Below, piece after piece: positions 9,012-18,674 of a stretch of 34,028 bases of DNA. Source of the DNA: Lachnospiraceae bacterium (GTDB lineage: Bacteria > Bacillota > Clostridia > Lachnospirales > Lachnospiraceae). The position numbers and the translations under genes were made by a program. Position 1 is the stretch's first letter. Every line of letters starts with the position of its first letter. The DNA is taken from positions 1 to 34,028 of the forward strand of contig JAFTAP010000013.1 in NCBI GenBank assembly GCA_017455525.1, given 5' to 3'. The notes beneath the pieces are model-generated. The model searched no databases, had not been told where the DNA came from, and saw nothing but the letters and a program-made list of their open reading frames with translations.

Positions 9012-11672
9012 CTATCCCTTTATCTGCGTTGCAAGTATCTCCTCCGCTTTTTCTATGGCCTGCGGTATGCCGGATGCGTCTTTGCCGCCTGCCTGCGCCA
9101 TGTTGGGGCGTCCGCCTCCGCCTCCGCCTACGCACTTTGCTGCTTCTTTTATAAGGTTTCCTGCATGGGCGCCCTTCGCTATCGCTCCATCGGTTGCGGA
9201 TACGACTACATTTACCTTACCTCCCGCATCTGATAAAAGTACTACCACGCCCTCACCAAGCTTTGCCTTAAGCTCATCGGAGAGATCCCTTAATCCGTTC
9301 ATGTCAACGCCCGCAGGAGAAGCCGTAAGCAGCTTCACGCCGTTTATATCTTTCACATTATCCATGACATCGCCCAAAGCGTCCTTCGCAGCCTTGGATT
9401 TAAGCGAATCATTCTCGGACCTGAGCTCCTTTATTTCCTTCTGAAGCTTCTCGATATGTGAAGCAAGCTCTGCGGGAGTTGATTTCGCCATCCTTGCAGC
9501 ATCATCAAGAGTCTTCTCGACTCCCTCATAATACTTTATAACATTATCCCCGGTCACGGCCTCTATACGTCTGACTCCAGCCGATATGCCTGACTCCGAA
9601 AGTATCTTGAAATACTTGATATCAGAAGTATTCTTAACATGCGTACCGCCGCAAAGCTCTATGGACCAGTCGCCCATATTAACGACTCTTACCTCATCAC
9701 CGTACTTCTCACCGAAAAGCGCCATAGCCCCGCTCTTCTTAGCGTCTTCGATAGACATTATCCTCGTATCGACGGATACGGCTTCCCTTATCTTGCCATT
9801 CACTATCTCCTCAGCCCGCTTCACTTCATCACTAGACATAGCCTTGGAATAAGAGAAATCAAACCTAGTCCTCATATTATCCTGATACGAACCCTGCTGC
9901 TCAACTGCATCTCCTAAGACCTCACGAAGCGCCTTCTGTAAAAGATGCGTAGCGGAATGATTCCTGCAGGTATTAGCTCTGTATGTCTCGTCAACCTCAA
10001 AAGAAGCCTCGTCATTAAGCTTAAGCACGCCTGACTTTACGACTCCCACATGACCTATCCTGTCGCCCGGAAGCTTCACGGTATCACGCACTTCAAACTC
10101 AGCTCCGCCCTTCGTCACTATCCTTCCCATGTCGCCCTTCTGTCCGCCCATAGTCGCATAGAAAGGCGTCTTATCGGTGATAATAGTTCCCTCTGCACCG
10201 GTCGATAAAGAATCAACAAGAGCCTTGCCGTCAGACATCGCAAGTATCTTCCCCTCTGTCTTAAGACTGTCATAACCCATGAACTCACTCGTAATATTTG
10301 AATCAAGCCCGTCATATACTGACATATCGTTTGAAAGATCCGCAGCAAAGCTCTGATTATCCCTTGCCTTCTGCTTCTGCTCCTCCATAGCCTTGTCAAA
10401 GCCATTTTCATCCACGTCAAAGCCTTTTTCCTTAGCCATCTCTTTCGTCAGCTCCAGAGGGAAGCCAAAGGTATCGTAAAGGTAGAAAGCGTCTCTTCCG
10501 TCTATGACGGCTCCGCTCTTATCGCCCTGTCTTGCAAGTATCTTATCAAGCTCCTTCATGCCGTTCTCTAATGCGCTCTCAAACCTGTCTATCTCGGCAC
10601 CGAGCTCGCGCACTATGAAGTCCTTATTCTTAGTAAGAAGCGGATAACTTTCCTTGTATATATCATCTATGTAGATACCCGCTATATCAAGCAGGTTCTC
10701 CTTCTTAAAACCAAGCACCCTTCCATGCCTTATCGCTCGTCTTATTAGCCTGCGGAGCACATAGCCTGCTCCTGCGTTTGACGGAGTAAGCCTTGCCTCA
10801 TCGCCTATAAGCATGACGGATGTACGCAGATGATCCGCAAGTATCCTCATGGATCTAGTCTTCTCATCATCAGCATCATAAGAAGCCCCTATCTTCTTCT
10901 CAATATACTCTATGACAGGAGCGAATAAGTCTGTCTTATAGACATCCTTAGTGCCGTTAAGAAAAGCAAGGATACGCTCCAAGCCCCAGCCTGTGTCCAC
11001 GTTCTTCTGCTTAAGAGGCGTCAGATGGCCATCCTTATGCTTCTCATACTGCATGAAAACATCATTTCCAAGCTCCGTATACTTGCCGCAGTCGCAGCCC
11101 GGTCCGCAATCAGGACCGCAGTCAGGCACGTCGGCTATATAGAACATCTCGCTGTCAGGTCCGCAGGGTCCGTATTCAAGTCCCCACCAGTTATCTGATG
11201 CCGGAAGATAATAAATATTCTCCTCCTTAAAGCCTGACTCTATACGGTACTTTGCTCCCTCTTCATCTCTGGGAGCGTTATCATCTCCCGCAAATACGGT
11301 AGCCGCAAGGTGATCCCTGTCAAAGCCCAATACTTCGGTTAAAAGCTCATAACTCCACTGACATCTCTCTTTCTTAAAATAATCCCCAAGGCTCCAGCTT
11401 CCCATCATCTCAAAGAAGGTGACATGGCTCTTATCTCCCACGGAATCTATATCATTCGTCCTGACGCACCCCTGCACGTTGCAAAGCCTCGTCCCCTTCG
11501 GATGCTTCTGCCCCAGAAGATAAGGCATAAGAGGCTGCATGCCCGCCACATTAAAAAGCACTCCTGTCGAGCCGTCCGATACGAGCGACACAGCCCCGAC
11601 ATCCACATGTTCCCTCTCCTCATAAAACTTCTTCCAAGCCTTCCTTAATTCATCTGATGTAAACTGCTTCAT
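9012..11672 (-). CDS. alaS: Alanyl-tRNA synthetase
   Basis: This 886-residue protein has family-typical length. The class II catalytic core is at 1-240, with the tRNA-recognition region following. The editing domain has the zinc-type set His572 and His576 (HSATH) with Cys674 and His678 (CGGTH). The C-terminal DHHA1-type domain has the glycine-rich VGGGGGGRPNMAQAGG. It charges tRNA-Ala and clears mischarged Ser and Gly. The catalytic domain carries a cysteine cluster, Cys185, Cys189, Cys193 and Cys195, that may bind a second metal. It sits 15 bases after glyQS, probably in the same transcript. I see no T-box leader. Confidence 0.97.
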   Translation of the reverse strand: MKQFTSDELRKAWKKFYEEREHVDVGAVSLVSDGSTGVLFNVAGMQPLMPYLLGQKHPKGTRLCNVQGCVRTNDIDSVGDKSHVTFFEMMGSWSLGDYFKKERCQWSYELLTEVLGFDRDHLAATVFAGDDNAPRDEEGAKYRIESGFKEENIYYLPASDNWWGLEYGPCGPDSEMFYIADVPDCGPDCGPGCDCGKYTELGNDVFMQYEKHKDGHLTPLKQKNVDTGWGLERILAFLNGTKDVYKTDLFAPVIEYIEKKIGASYDADDEKTRSMRILADHLRTSVMLIGDEARLTPSNAGAGYVLRRLIRRAIRHGRVLGFKKENLLDIAGIYIDDIYKESYPLLTKNKDFIVRELGAEIDRFESALENGMKELDKILARQGDKSGAVIDGRDAFYLYDTFGFPLELTKEMAKEKGFDVDENGFDKAMEEQKQKARDNQSFAADLSNDMSVYDGLDSNITSEFMGYDSLKTEGKILAMSDGKALVDSLSTGAEGTIITDKTPFYATMGGQKGDMGRIVTKGGAEFEVRDTVKLPGDRIGHVGVVKSGVLKLNDEASFEVDETYRANTCRNHSATHLLQKALREVLGDAVEQQGSYQDNMRTRFDFSYSKAMSSDEVKRAEEIVNGKIREAVSVDTRIMSIEDAKKSGAMALFGEKYGDEVRVVNMGDWSIELCGGTHVKNTSDIKYFKILSESGISAGVRRIEAVTGDNVIKYYEGVEKTLDDAARMAKSTPAELASHIEKLQKEIKELRSENDSLKSKAAKDALGDVMDNVKDINGVKLLTASPAGVDMNGLRDLSDELKAKLGEGVVVLLSDAGGKVNVVVSATDGAIAKGAHAGNLIKEAAKCVGGGGGGRPNMAQAGGKDASGIPQAIEKAEEILATQIKG

Positions 11673-11687
11673 CTTAAAATAATCTCC

Positions 11688-13076
11688 TTAAAAGTCGAAC
11701 TTACCGCTGAAATATGTTTCGAGCTCCGCAATCGGAACCCTCTCCTGCTCCATCGAATCCCTGTCCCTTATCGTAACCGCATTATCAGTCTCCGAATCAA
11801 AATCATAAGTCACGCAATAAGGCGTTCCTATCTCATCCTGCCTGCGATACCTCTTGCCTATCGCTCCCCTCTCGTCAAACTCGCAGTTATAATGCTTTGC
11901 GAGCATGTCATATATCTTCTCCGCGCCCTCATTAAGCTTCTTTGAAAGCGGCAGCACGCCGATCTTAACAGGCGCAAGAGCCGGATGGAAATGCATGACG
12001 GTACGCACGTCCCCGCCCTCTAAGGTCTCCTCATCATAAGCCTCACATAAGAAGGCAAGCACCACCCTGTCAGCACCGAGCGAAGGCTCTATGACATAGG
12101 GCAGATACTTCTCATTCGTAGTATCATCAAAGTAAGTCATATCCTGTCCCGATGTATTCTGATGCTGGGAAAGATCGTAGTCCGTCCTGTCGGCTATACC
12201 CCAGAGCTCTCCCCAGCCGAACGGGAATAGATACTCGAGATCCGTAGTGGCCTTGGAATAAAAGGCAAGCTCTGCCGGATCATGATCCCTTGTCTTTATA
12301 TGCTCCGGATTCATCCCAAGATCATGCAGGAAATCAATACAGTACTGCTTCCAATAGTCAAACCACTCCAAGTCAGTCCCCGGCTTACAGAAAAACTCCA
12401 ATTCCATCTGCTCGAACTCCCTCGTCCTGAAAGTAAAGTTTCCGGGAGTTATCTCATTCCTGAAGGACTTACCAATCTGACCTATACCGAAAGGCACCTT
12501 CTTCCTTGAGGTCCTCTGCACGTTCTTGAAATTAACGAAGATTCCCTGTGCCGTCTCAGGACGCAGATATACGACATTCTTAGCATCCTCGGTGACACCT
12601 TGGAAGGTCTTGAACATAAGATTAAACTGCCTTATGTCTGTGAAATTATGCTTGCCGCAGGTAGGACAGGGTATCGAATTCTTCTTGATAAAATCCATCA
12701 TCTCCTCATTCGACCACCCGTCAACGGACGACTCAAGCGTGACATTATTCTCCTTCGTCCAGTCCTCGATTATATTATCCGCCCTGAACCTCTCATGGCA
12801 TTCCTTACAGTCTATAAGCGGATCGGAGAAGCTTCCGATATGTCCCGACGCCACATAAGTCTGTGTATTCATAAGGATAGCACAGTCAACGCCCACGTTG
12901 TACTTATTCCCCGTGACGAACCTGCTCCACCAAGCCTTCTTCATGTTATTCTTAAGCTCAACTCCTAAATTCCCGTAATCCCAGGTATTGGCAAGCCCCC
13001 CGTATATCTCCGAGCCCGGATAAATAAACCCCCTGCCCTTACATAAATTCACAATCTTTTCCATCGAATCAACCAT
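11688..13076 (-). CDS. glyQS: Glycyl-tRNA synthetase, single-chain homodimer type
   Basis: This class II synthetase has about 462 residues. Recognisable are the N-terminal [20 protein letters not shown], motif 2 around [20 protein letters not shown], and motif 3 around [15 protein letters not shown]. An anticodon-binding domain follows at the C-terminus, and Cys pairs (CKEC and CPTC) form an inserted zinc site. It charges tRNA-Gly. Two ATGs lie in tandem at 13079 and 13076. GGAGG six bases before 13076 favours the second. Neighbours are alaS downstream and a membrane protein of unknown function upstream. Confidence 0.96.
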   Translation of the reverse strand: MVDSMEKIVNLCKGRGFIYPGSEIYGGLANTWDYGNLGVELKNNMKKAWWSRFVTGNKYNVGVDCAILMNTQTYVASGHIGSFSDPLIDCKECHERFRADNIIEDWTKENNVTLESSVDGWSNEEMMDFIKKNSIPCPTCGKHNFTDIRQFNLMFKTFQGVTEDAKNVVYLRPETAQGIFVNFKNVQRTSRKKVPFGIGQIGKSFRNEITPGNFTFRTREFEQMELEFFCKPGTDLEWFDYWKQYCIDFLHDLGMNPEHIKTRDHDPAELAFYSKATTDLEYLFPFGWGELWGIADRTDYDLSQHQNTSGQDMTYFDDTTNEKYLPYVIEPSLGADRVVLAFLCEAYDEETLEGGDVRTVMHFHPALAPVKIGVLPLSKKLNEGAEKIYDMLAKHYNCEFDERGAIGKRYRRQDEIGTPYCVTYDFDSETDNAVTIRDRDSMEQERVPIAELETYFSGKFDF

Positions 13077-13100
13077 CATAAACCTCCAAATAATATTATT

Positions 13101-13742
13101 CTAATAAATCACAAATGCAATACTCCCATCCTCCGTCGTACAATGCGCGAGCTTCTCATTATCCTCATCAATCGTGACGGCTCCTCCGGTATAAAGTATC
13201 TTCTTAGGACACCTGATATCCAAAGGCTCCGAGACGATCACGGCATGCGTCCCTCCGGTCTTTATAGCGGCACTGTCAAAACTCACCCCTTGAGACACGA
13301 GATTATCTATAGTGTCGGCATAAAAAATCTCATCATTGAACGCCGCCATATCGTCATCCGTCTCATATTCAAGCTTCAAGGTAGCTACGCCATTAGAGAA
13401 ATCAAGCCCCTCATACTCCACCTTGCCGCCGGACGCCGATATCTTGCTCTCCACATCCGCCTTAAGCGAAGCCTCATCATAAAAGCCGGGATTGAACTCC
13501 TCTATAATGGTCTCCTTGATGCTGCCGTTCCTTGCGACAGTAACCGTCGTCACCTCATAATCCTGCGACATCCCGTCAGTTATAATAGCATATACCTTAT
13601 AAGCTCCCCAGAAAAGAAACACGAGTATCCCCAGCACGCATAAACCGAATATGAACCTCGCTATATAGACCTTAGCCCTGTTTCTTCTTTTCCTTTTCTT
13701 CTTTCTCCTGCTTCTGTTGTAGCTGTTATTTGCCTGCGGCAT
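13101..13742 (-). CDS. Unknown single-pass membrane protein with a polybasic N-terminus
   Basis: This protein has about 213 residues. Residues 10-24 are almost all Arg and Lys (RSRRKKKRKRRNRAK). One membrane segment follows at about 27-50. A soluble domain of about 160 residues then faces outside by the positive-inside rule. That domain mixes acidic patches and Gly/Val strands (for example GGKVEYEGLDFSNGVATLKLEYETDDD split over 140 onward), with no motif I recognise. A GGTGG five bases before the ATG at 13742 supports this start over the GTG at 13751. It lies between recO and glyQS, all with short gaps. Confidence 0.75.
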   Translation of the reverse strand: MPQANNSYNRSRRKKKRKRRNRAKVYIARFIFGLCVLGILVFLFWGAYKVYAIITDGMSQDYEVTTVTVARNGSIKETIIEEFNPGFYDEASLKADVESKISASGGKVEYEGLDFSNGVATLKLEYETDDDMAAFNDEIFYADTIDNLVSQGVSFDSAAIKTGGTHAVIVSEPLDIRCPKKILYTGGAVTIDEDNEKLAHCTTEDGSIAFVIY

Positions 13743-13775
13743 CTTCTCCACCCAAATCTATAATCTGAATATCAA

Positions 13776-14426
13776 TCAATAACCCATGTCTCTCATAACG
13801 TCAAGCGACTTGAAGCTTCCCTGCAAAAATCTCTGTCTGTATTCATCCGCCACAGAATAAAGCTCCTCTGCCACTCCCTCGCTCACCTTGAAAGAATATA
13901 ACCCCTTCATATCGGAAACCTCTATATGCTTCATGGCATTCGCTGTCCCCTGCATGATGCTTCGTGCCGGAAGTCCCGGATACACGCCGTTTTCCATCAC
14001 CATGCGAAGCTCATAAACCGCGCGTATCAGCCTGTTATCTATGCTCTCAGTCTCAAGGGCCTGCAGCGATCTGTATAGAAGGAGCAATACCTCGCGCCCG
14101 TCCATATTCTCTTTCACCGAATAGTCCGCAAGGTCTGCGAAGTAGGACGCATAGCACATCCTTTCCATATCAAGCCTGATGCCCTCGAAATAATTCGATA
14201 TGTCAAGTCCTGACAAGTTGTAGGCGCTCTTCCCTGCAAAAAGCCTGAACTCCCCGAAAGCAAAGGAATCCGTCATCCCCATGAACTTGGAATTCTGCCT
14301 TCTTACTCCCCTCGCGAATACCGTAACCTTGCCAACGTCCGCTGTCAGCACCACAAGGCGCTTATCATATTCCATATAATCAAAGCCCGAAAGCACCATT
14401 CCCGCCGTGGTAATAAGATCATTCAT
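13776..14426 (-). CDS. recO: DNA repair protein RecO
   Basis: This protein has 216 residues. The N-terminal OB-fold region contains GMVLSGFDYMEYDKRLVVLT and TVFARGVRR, the usual RecO opening, and a helical domain follows. RecO loads RecA on SSB-coated DNA with RecR. At 216 residues it is shorter than most (about 240-260). It also lacks the paired cysteines that form the zinc finger in many RecO proteins; Cys91 is the only cysteine I see. Position directly after era, with a nine-base gap, is the standard Firmicutes order and supports the call. Confidence 0.88.
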   Translation of the reverse strand: MNDLITTAGMVLSGFDYMEYDKRLVVLTADVGKVTVFARGVRRQNSKFMGMTDSFAFGEFRLFAGKSAYNLSGLDISNYFEGIRLDMERMCYASYFADLADYSVKENMDGREVLLLLYRSLQALETESIDNRLIRAVYELRMVMENGVYPGLPARSIMQGTANAMKHIEVSDMKGLYSFKVSEGVAEELYSVADEYRQRFLQGSFKSLDVMRDMGY

Positions 14427-14435
14427 CCCTTTGAT

Positions 14436-15335
14436 CTACTTCTCGGCATATCCAAGGTCCTTAAGCATCATGGCATTCTGCCTCCAGCCCTGCCTTACCT
14501 TCACGAAAAGCCTCAGGTTCACATGCGCCTCTAAAAGCTCCTCTATGTCCTTACGGCTCTCAGAGCCTATCTTCTTCAGCATGGAGCCGGACTTTCCTAT
14601 TATGATGCCCTTATGCGAGTCCTTGTCGCATATTATGTCCGCCTCTATATTTATAAGTCCGTCGTCCCTCTCCTTGAAAGAGATGACGCTTACCGCAACG
14701 CCGTGCGGCACCTCATCTTTAAGGTTCCGAAGGACCTTCTCCCTTACTATCTCGGCGACTATATCCCGCTCGGTCTCATCCGTCACGGTATCCTCGTCAT
14801 ACAGCATCGGACCTTCCGGCAGGCGCTTCATAAGGACGGAAATAAGACCGTCTATATTCATCCCCTTAAGGGCGGATACAGCGACCGCATCCTCTATATC
14901 AACCGCCTGCCTATAAGCATCTATCGCCTTATCTATGTGCTCTGTATCCGTCATGTCGCATTTATTCACGGCAAGCACCACAGGCTTTCCTGATTCCCGT
15001 ATCCGTTCTATCATCTGTCTCTCGCCCTTGCCTATATAAGTCTCAGGCTCAACGACAAAGAGTATCACGTCCACATCCGACACGGACTTATATGCGACAC
15101 TGTCCATATATTCGGACAGCTTATTGTGCGGCAGATGGATCCCGGGAGTGTCAAGGAATACTATCTGTCCCTCATCATTAGTAAATACGGTCTGCATCCT
15201 GCGTCTCGTAGTCTGGGGCTTATTCGAGGTTATCGCTATCTTCATGCCTATGAGATGATTCATAAGCGTGGACTTGCCTACATTGGTCCTCCCGACTATG
15301 GCTACGAAGCCTGAGTGAAAACCGCTTTTACTCAA
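14436..15335 (-). CDS. era: GTPase Era
   Basis: This 299-residue GTPase has the full Era motif set: G1 GRTNVGKS (15-22), switch I threonines 42-43, G3 DTPG (62-65) and G4 NKCD (124-127). A C-terminal KH domain follows, with GIIIGKSGSMLKKIG. Era binds the 3' end of 16S rRNA and assists small-subunit assembly. The ATG overlaps the M16 peptidase stop by four bases. The more common upstream partners ybeY and dgkA are absent and an M16C peptidase takes their place. Confidence 0.97.
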   Translation of the reverse strand: MSKSGFHSGFVAIVGRTNVGKSTLMNHLIGMKIAITSNKPQTTRRRMQTVFTNDEGQIVFLDTPGIHLPHNKLSEYMDSVAYKSVSDVDVILFVVEPETYIGKGERQMIERIRESGKPVVLAVNKCDMTDTEHIDKAIDAYRQAVDIEDAVAVSALKGMNIDGLISVLMKRLPEGPMLYDEDTVTDETERDIVAEIVREKVLRNLKDEVPHGVAVSVISFKERDDGLINIEADIICDKDSHKGIIIGKSGSMLKKIGSESRKDIEELLEAHVNLRLFVKVRQGWRQNAMMLKDLGYAEK

Positions 15336-18259
15336 AGCAGGTTATCCACCTTCCCGAATATATCACGGTTAGCATCTATCTTAGACTCAGAGCCTATCAC
15401 GACAAGCGTCTCGTCAGCAATGACGGCATCTATGTAAGATGCAAGCTCTCTTATCTTACCGGCATCACAGTTAAGTATCTCATCTCTCTCCCTCTGCACG
15501 TCAGCAAAATCAATGCCATGCATATACGCCGCAAGGCTTCTGTGCCCCTCGGTCTTAGGAGTTAAAGGAGTGTCCAGATCCGATATGGTCCCTATTATGA
15601 ACTTCGTCATATCCCTGTCCGATACCTCAAATTTTCTTATATAATCCGCAGCCTTCTTGAATACTCTTATCGAATTATTCAGATGCGGATCCCTGTATGT
15701 AGCAAAGAAAGCATTTCCCGTCCTCATGAAGGTTGCTCCGCATCCGTAAGCTCCGCCGAGCACTCTTATATTATTCCACAGATAGTCATAGCCCATGATG
15801 ACACGCAGAACCTTTAATTCTCCGCGGTACGGAAGCCCCTTCTTCTTGAAGTTCCCCGCCTTCGCAACGAACTGAACCTGAGAAGCGGTACGGAAGCCTT
15901 CGTTAAGCTTCGACTTGGAGAAATCAAAATCCGTAACCCTGGACTTCTTCACAGAAAGCTTCCCCATGAACTCCTTCGCCAAAGGAATGAAGCTGTCATA
16001 CATCTCCTTGGTTCCCGTGATGTCAAGCATCAGATTGTCCTTATGGAGCAGTATGTCAAGCGTCTCCTGCAGGTCGCTCTTGATAGCATTTGCCTTTGTC
16101 TCGAAGTTCTTATCAAGATCCTCTATGAAACGGTAAAAATCAACTCCGTGTACCTTGCCCCCATAATAGTAAGCATCAGAAATATATGACAGCGCCCTCT
16201 CCGCAGCCGTAGCATTACCGGAAGCTATGAGCGAGGTCTGAAGCCTTGACTTCACCATACGCAGTATCTCGCGCAGCCTCTTATCGTCAGAGAAATCAGA
16301 GGAGAACAGTATCTCGTCCGCAAGCGACATGAAGGCAGGGATATTCTGAGTGAAGACCTTCGTCCTTATCTCAAACTCGTGATCGAAATCATCCTCCGAA
16401 TTCATGTCAGGATATGAAGCAGGCGCAAAATACATGCCGCCTGTCGCAAGGTTTATCTCTGAATTCAAATCCTCATACTTATGCAATGCAGTATTGACAT
16501 TTCCAAGCACAGCGGCAAGCAGTCCAATATATGGGACAAGACGCTCCGGCACTGCCTGGGTCGAAAGCATCAGCCCTATATAAGCTATGCCGTTAGTCTC
16601 TATATCATGGTGAAGCGCCGTCACGCCGTTCACCTTCTGTACGTCATTCTTGAAGGGATGCGCCGCCTTATCTATATCGGATACCGAAAGCATGGGGATC
16701 GTCCTAAGCTCCTCATCGCTTGAAGGCTCCTCCTGATATGCCTTAAGCTCCTTCGTATCCTCTACTATCTTCTGGATATCATCCGCAGTAAGCGATGCCC
16801 TGTACTTAGAGAGTTTCTTCGCTACAGCCTTCTCCTTCCTTGCGGTAAGCCCTTTCTCAGGCTTTAGTATCACGACGGATGAATGAGGGTTATCTATAAG
16901 GTATTTCTCAATAAGCTCTTCAAAATACCTGCTGTCTGACTGCGCCTCCTTCTTTAAGTATGCGTAGGTCGCATTCTGCTCTATATGCATGAAAGGATCG
17001 TTATCCTTATAAAGCCATGAATCAAGCGACTGCAGGCCGTACATAAGTCCCTTGGGATAATGTCCGAAATCAGCCTCCCTGTACCTGAACTCATAAAAAT
17101 TGATTCCGGCAAGAAGCGTCTTTTTATTTATCCCGTTCTTGGCGATATCAGTAAGAGTCTTTCTTATTACCTTGAGGAACTTCTCCTTATCCGACGGGTC
17201 GGCGTACTTCGCTATGACTGCAAAGTATGGCTGCAATATGCCGTTCTCATACGAGCTTTCTATATCCTGTCCTACCTTTGCGTCAAGCAGCGCCTGCTTC
17301 AAGGGCGCTCCGGGACTTTCAAGCAGGGCGTACTGCAAAATAGCAAACGCCACATAAAGCCTTGGGTCTAAGCTCTCCCTTATCACACAGTTATAGGACA
17401 GATAAGTGTTATGAAGAGTGCTCTCGGCATCAGAAAGACCGTAGGTCTTCTCGAAGTCAACTGTCTTCGTGAAGGGATCCTGTCTTGAAAGCGAGGAGTT
17501 AATCTTCTGCGCCTTATAGTGCGAGAGATATTCCTTATCAAGCCATGTAAGGCGCTCCGCCATGTCGCAGTCCCCGTAGAGATAAATATATGAATTTGAC
17601 GGATGATAGTATTTCTTATGCATCTCAAGAAACTTCTCATAGGTAAGTTCCGGTATTTCCTCAGGGTCTCCGCCGGACTCTAAAGCATAAGCCGTATCGG
17701 GATAAAGTGAAGACAATATATATCTGTCAAGCACGTCGTCGGGCGTAGAATAAGCCCCTTTCATCTCGTTATAGACAACGCCGTTATACTTTAGCTCATC
17801 CTTTTCCGACATCAGCTCATAATGCCAGCCCTCCTGCTGGAAGATTTTCTTATTCTCGTAAATGGCAGGATGCAGCACCGCATCCATATACACATCCGAA
17901 AGATTAGCGAAGTCCTTGTCGTTCGTGCTCGCTACGGGGAACACGGTCTTATCGGGATAGGTCATCGCATTGAGGAATGTATTAAGCGAACCCTTAGCAA
18001 GCTCTATGAATGGGTCCTTCGCCTTATACTTCTTGGAGCCGCAGAGCACGGTATGCTCTAATATATGAGGCGTTCCCGTAGAATCCTCAGGCGGTGTCCT
18101 GAAGGCTATGTAAAAGACCTTATTCTTATCATCATTGGACACGATGAATATCCTCGCCCCGCTCTTTATATGCTGCAGAAGATACCCCTTGGAATTAAGG
18201 TCCGGCATGTCCTTCTTCTTTATTATCTTATATTGCTTCAGTTCCTCTATAGTCTTCAT
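15332..18259 (-). CDS. M16C metallopeptidase (insulinase/PreP family)
   Basis: This is a 975-residue protein. The inverted zinc motif HILEH (65-69, HxxEH) is in TPHILEHTVLCGSKKY. A downstream acidic partner is plausible in YNEMKGAYSTPDDVL (about 160-175). A C-terminal peptidase-like half starts at about 545, giving the two-halves clamshell typical of the family. These enzymes degrade short peptides in a closed chamber. No signal peptide is seen, so it is probably cytosolic. It overlaps the sigma-like gene upstream and era downstream by four bases each. Confidence 0.94.
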   Translation of the reverse strand: MKTIEELKQYKIIKKKDMPDLNSKGYLLQHIKSGARIFIVSNDDKNKVFYIAFRTPPEDSTGTPHILEHTVLCGSKKYKAKDPFIELAKGSLNTFLNAMTYPDKTVFPVASTNDKDFANLSDVYMDAVLHPAIYENKKIFQQEGWHYELMSEKDELKYNGVVYNEMKGAYSTPDDVLDRYILSSLYPDTAYALESGGDPEEIPELTYEKFLEMHKKYYHPSNSYIYLYGDCDMAERLTWLDKEYLSHYKAQKINSSLSRQDPFTKTVDFEKTYGLSDAESTLHNTYLSYNCVIRESLDPRLYVAFAILQYALLESPGAPLKQALLDAKVGQDIESSYENGILQPYFAVIAKYADPSDKEKFLKVIRKTLTDIAKNGINKKTLLAGINFYEFRYREADFGHYPKGLMYGLQSLDSWLYKDNDPFMHIEQNATYAYLKKEAQSDSRYFEELIEKYLIDNPHSSVVILKPEKGLTARKEKAVAKKLSKYRASLTADDIQKIVEDTKELKAYQEEPSSDEELRTIPMLSVSDIDKAAHPFKNDVQKVNGVTALHHDIETNGIAYIGLMLSTQAVPERLVPYIGLLAAVLGNVNTALHKYEDLNSEINLATGGMYFAPASYPDMNSEDDFDHEFEIRTKVFTQNIPAFMSLADEILFSSDFSDDKRLREILRMVKSRLQTSLIASGNATAAERALSYISDAYYYGGKVHGVDFYRFIEDLDKNFETKANAIKSDLQETLDILLHKDNLMLDITGTKEMYDSFIPLAKEFMGKLSVKKSRVTDFDFSKSKLNEGFRTASQVQFVAKAGNFKKKGLPYRGELKVLRVIMGYDYLWNNIRVLGGAYGCGATFMRTGNAFFATYRDPHLNNSIRVFKKAADYIRKFEVSDRDMTKFIIGTISDLDTPLTPKTEGHRSLAAYMHGIDFADVQRERDEILNCDAGKIRELASYIDAVIADETLVVIGSESKIDANRDIFGKVDNLL

Positions 18260-18660
18260 GTCTCCTCCTGATCATCTTTCGGATCGACCCCTTCTTCCCT
18301 TAACTTCATGTCTATTTCCTCATAAACCGCCTGATCCATGGCATCCATTATCATCTTCCCTACGAATGAATCCACCTCGTCAGGGCTTTCAAGCGTGGTG
18401 AGCGCCCTTATAGCGGTCATAAGACCTATGTTGCCCTCGCCAATTAAATCCTCGGCGGGTATCTCCTGATACTCATAAAGCTTTGCCATATCGACGACAT
18501 CCTTCAAGTAATGATTCATAAGCACCGCTTCGGCTTCCTTATCATCACCCGCTATCGCCCTGGTCTTAGCCTCATATATCTCATCATCCGTATATGAAGG
18601 AAGCGAATCAAGCTCCTCTATGTACAGATGCAGATGCTTGCTCTTATTATTATCTGCCAA
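18256..18660 (-). CDS. Stand-alone sigma-70 region-2-like protein
   Basis: This is a 134-residue acidic protein. Residues 45-85 (LMNHYLKDVVDMAK followed by DLIGEGNIGLMTAI) closely follow the sigma-70 regions 2.1-2.2 that bind the RNA polymerase clamp. Past that point the region 2.3-2.4 aromatics and arginines used to melt and read the -10 element are absent, and there is no region 3 or 4. The start is TTG at 18660 behind a strong GGAGG. It lies 14 bases after the rhomboid-like gene and overlaps the peptidase by four bases. It may be a polymerase-binding regulator or a decayed sigma factor; I cannot tell which. Confidence 0.75.
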   Translation of the reverse strand: MADNNKSKHLHLYIEELDSLPSYTDDEIYEAKTRAIAGDDKEAEAVLMNHYLKDVVDMAKLYEYQEIPAEDLIGEGNIGLMTAIRALTTLESPDEVDSFVGKMIMDAMDQAVYEEIDMKLREEGVDPKDDQEET

Positions 18661-18664
18661 TGCT

Positions 18665-18669
18665 CCTCC
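18665..18669 (-). promoter_or_regulatory. Ribosome binding site supporting a TTG start
   Basis: GGAGG on the minus strand lies four bases before the TTG at 18660. It fixes the start of the sigma-like protein, which has no ATG nearby. Confidence 0.6.
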
Positions 18670-18674
18670 GTCTT

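Noticed and set aside
9055-9444. Plus-strand ORF with a proline run opposite alaS
   Set aside because: The proline run is the complement of the AlaS glycine-rich motif; there is no independent coding signal.
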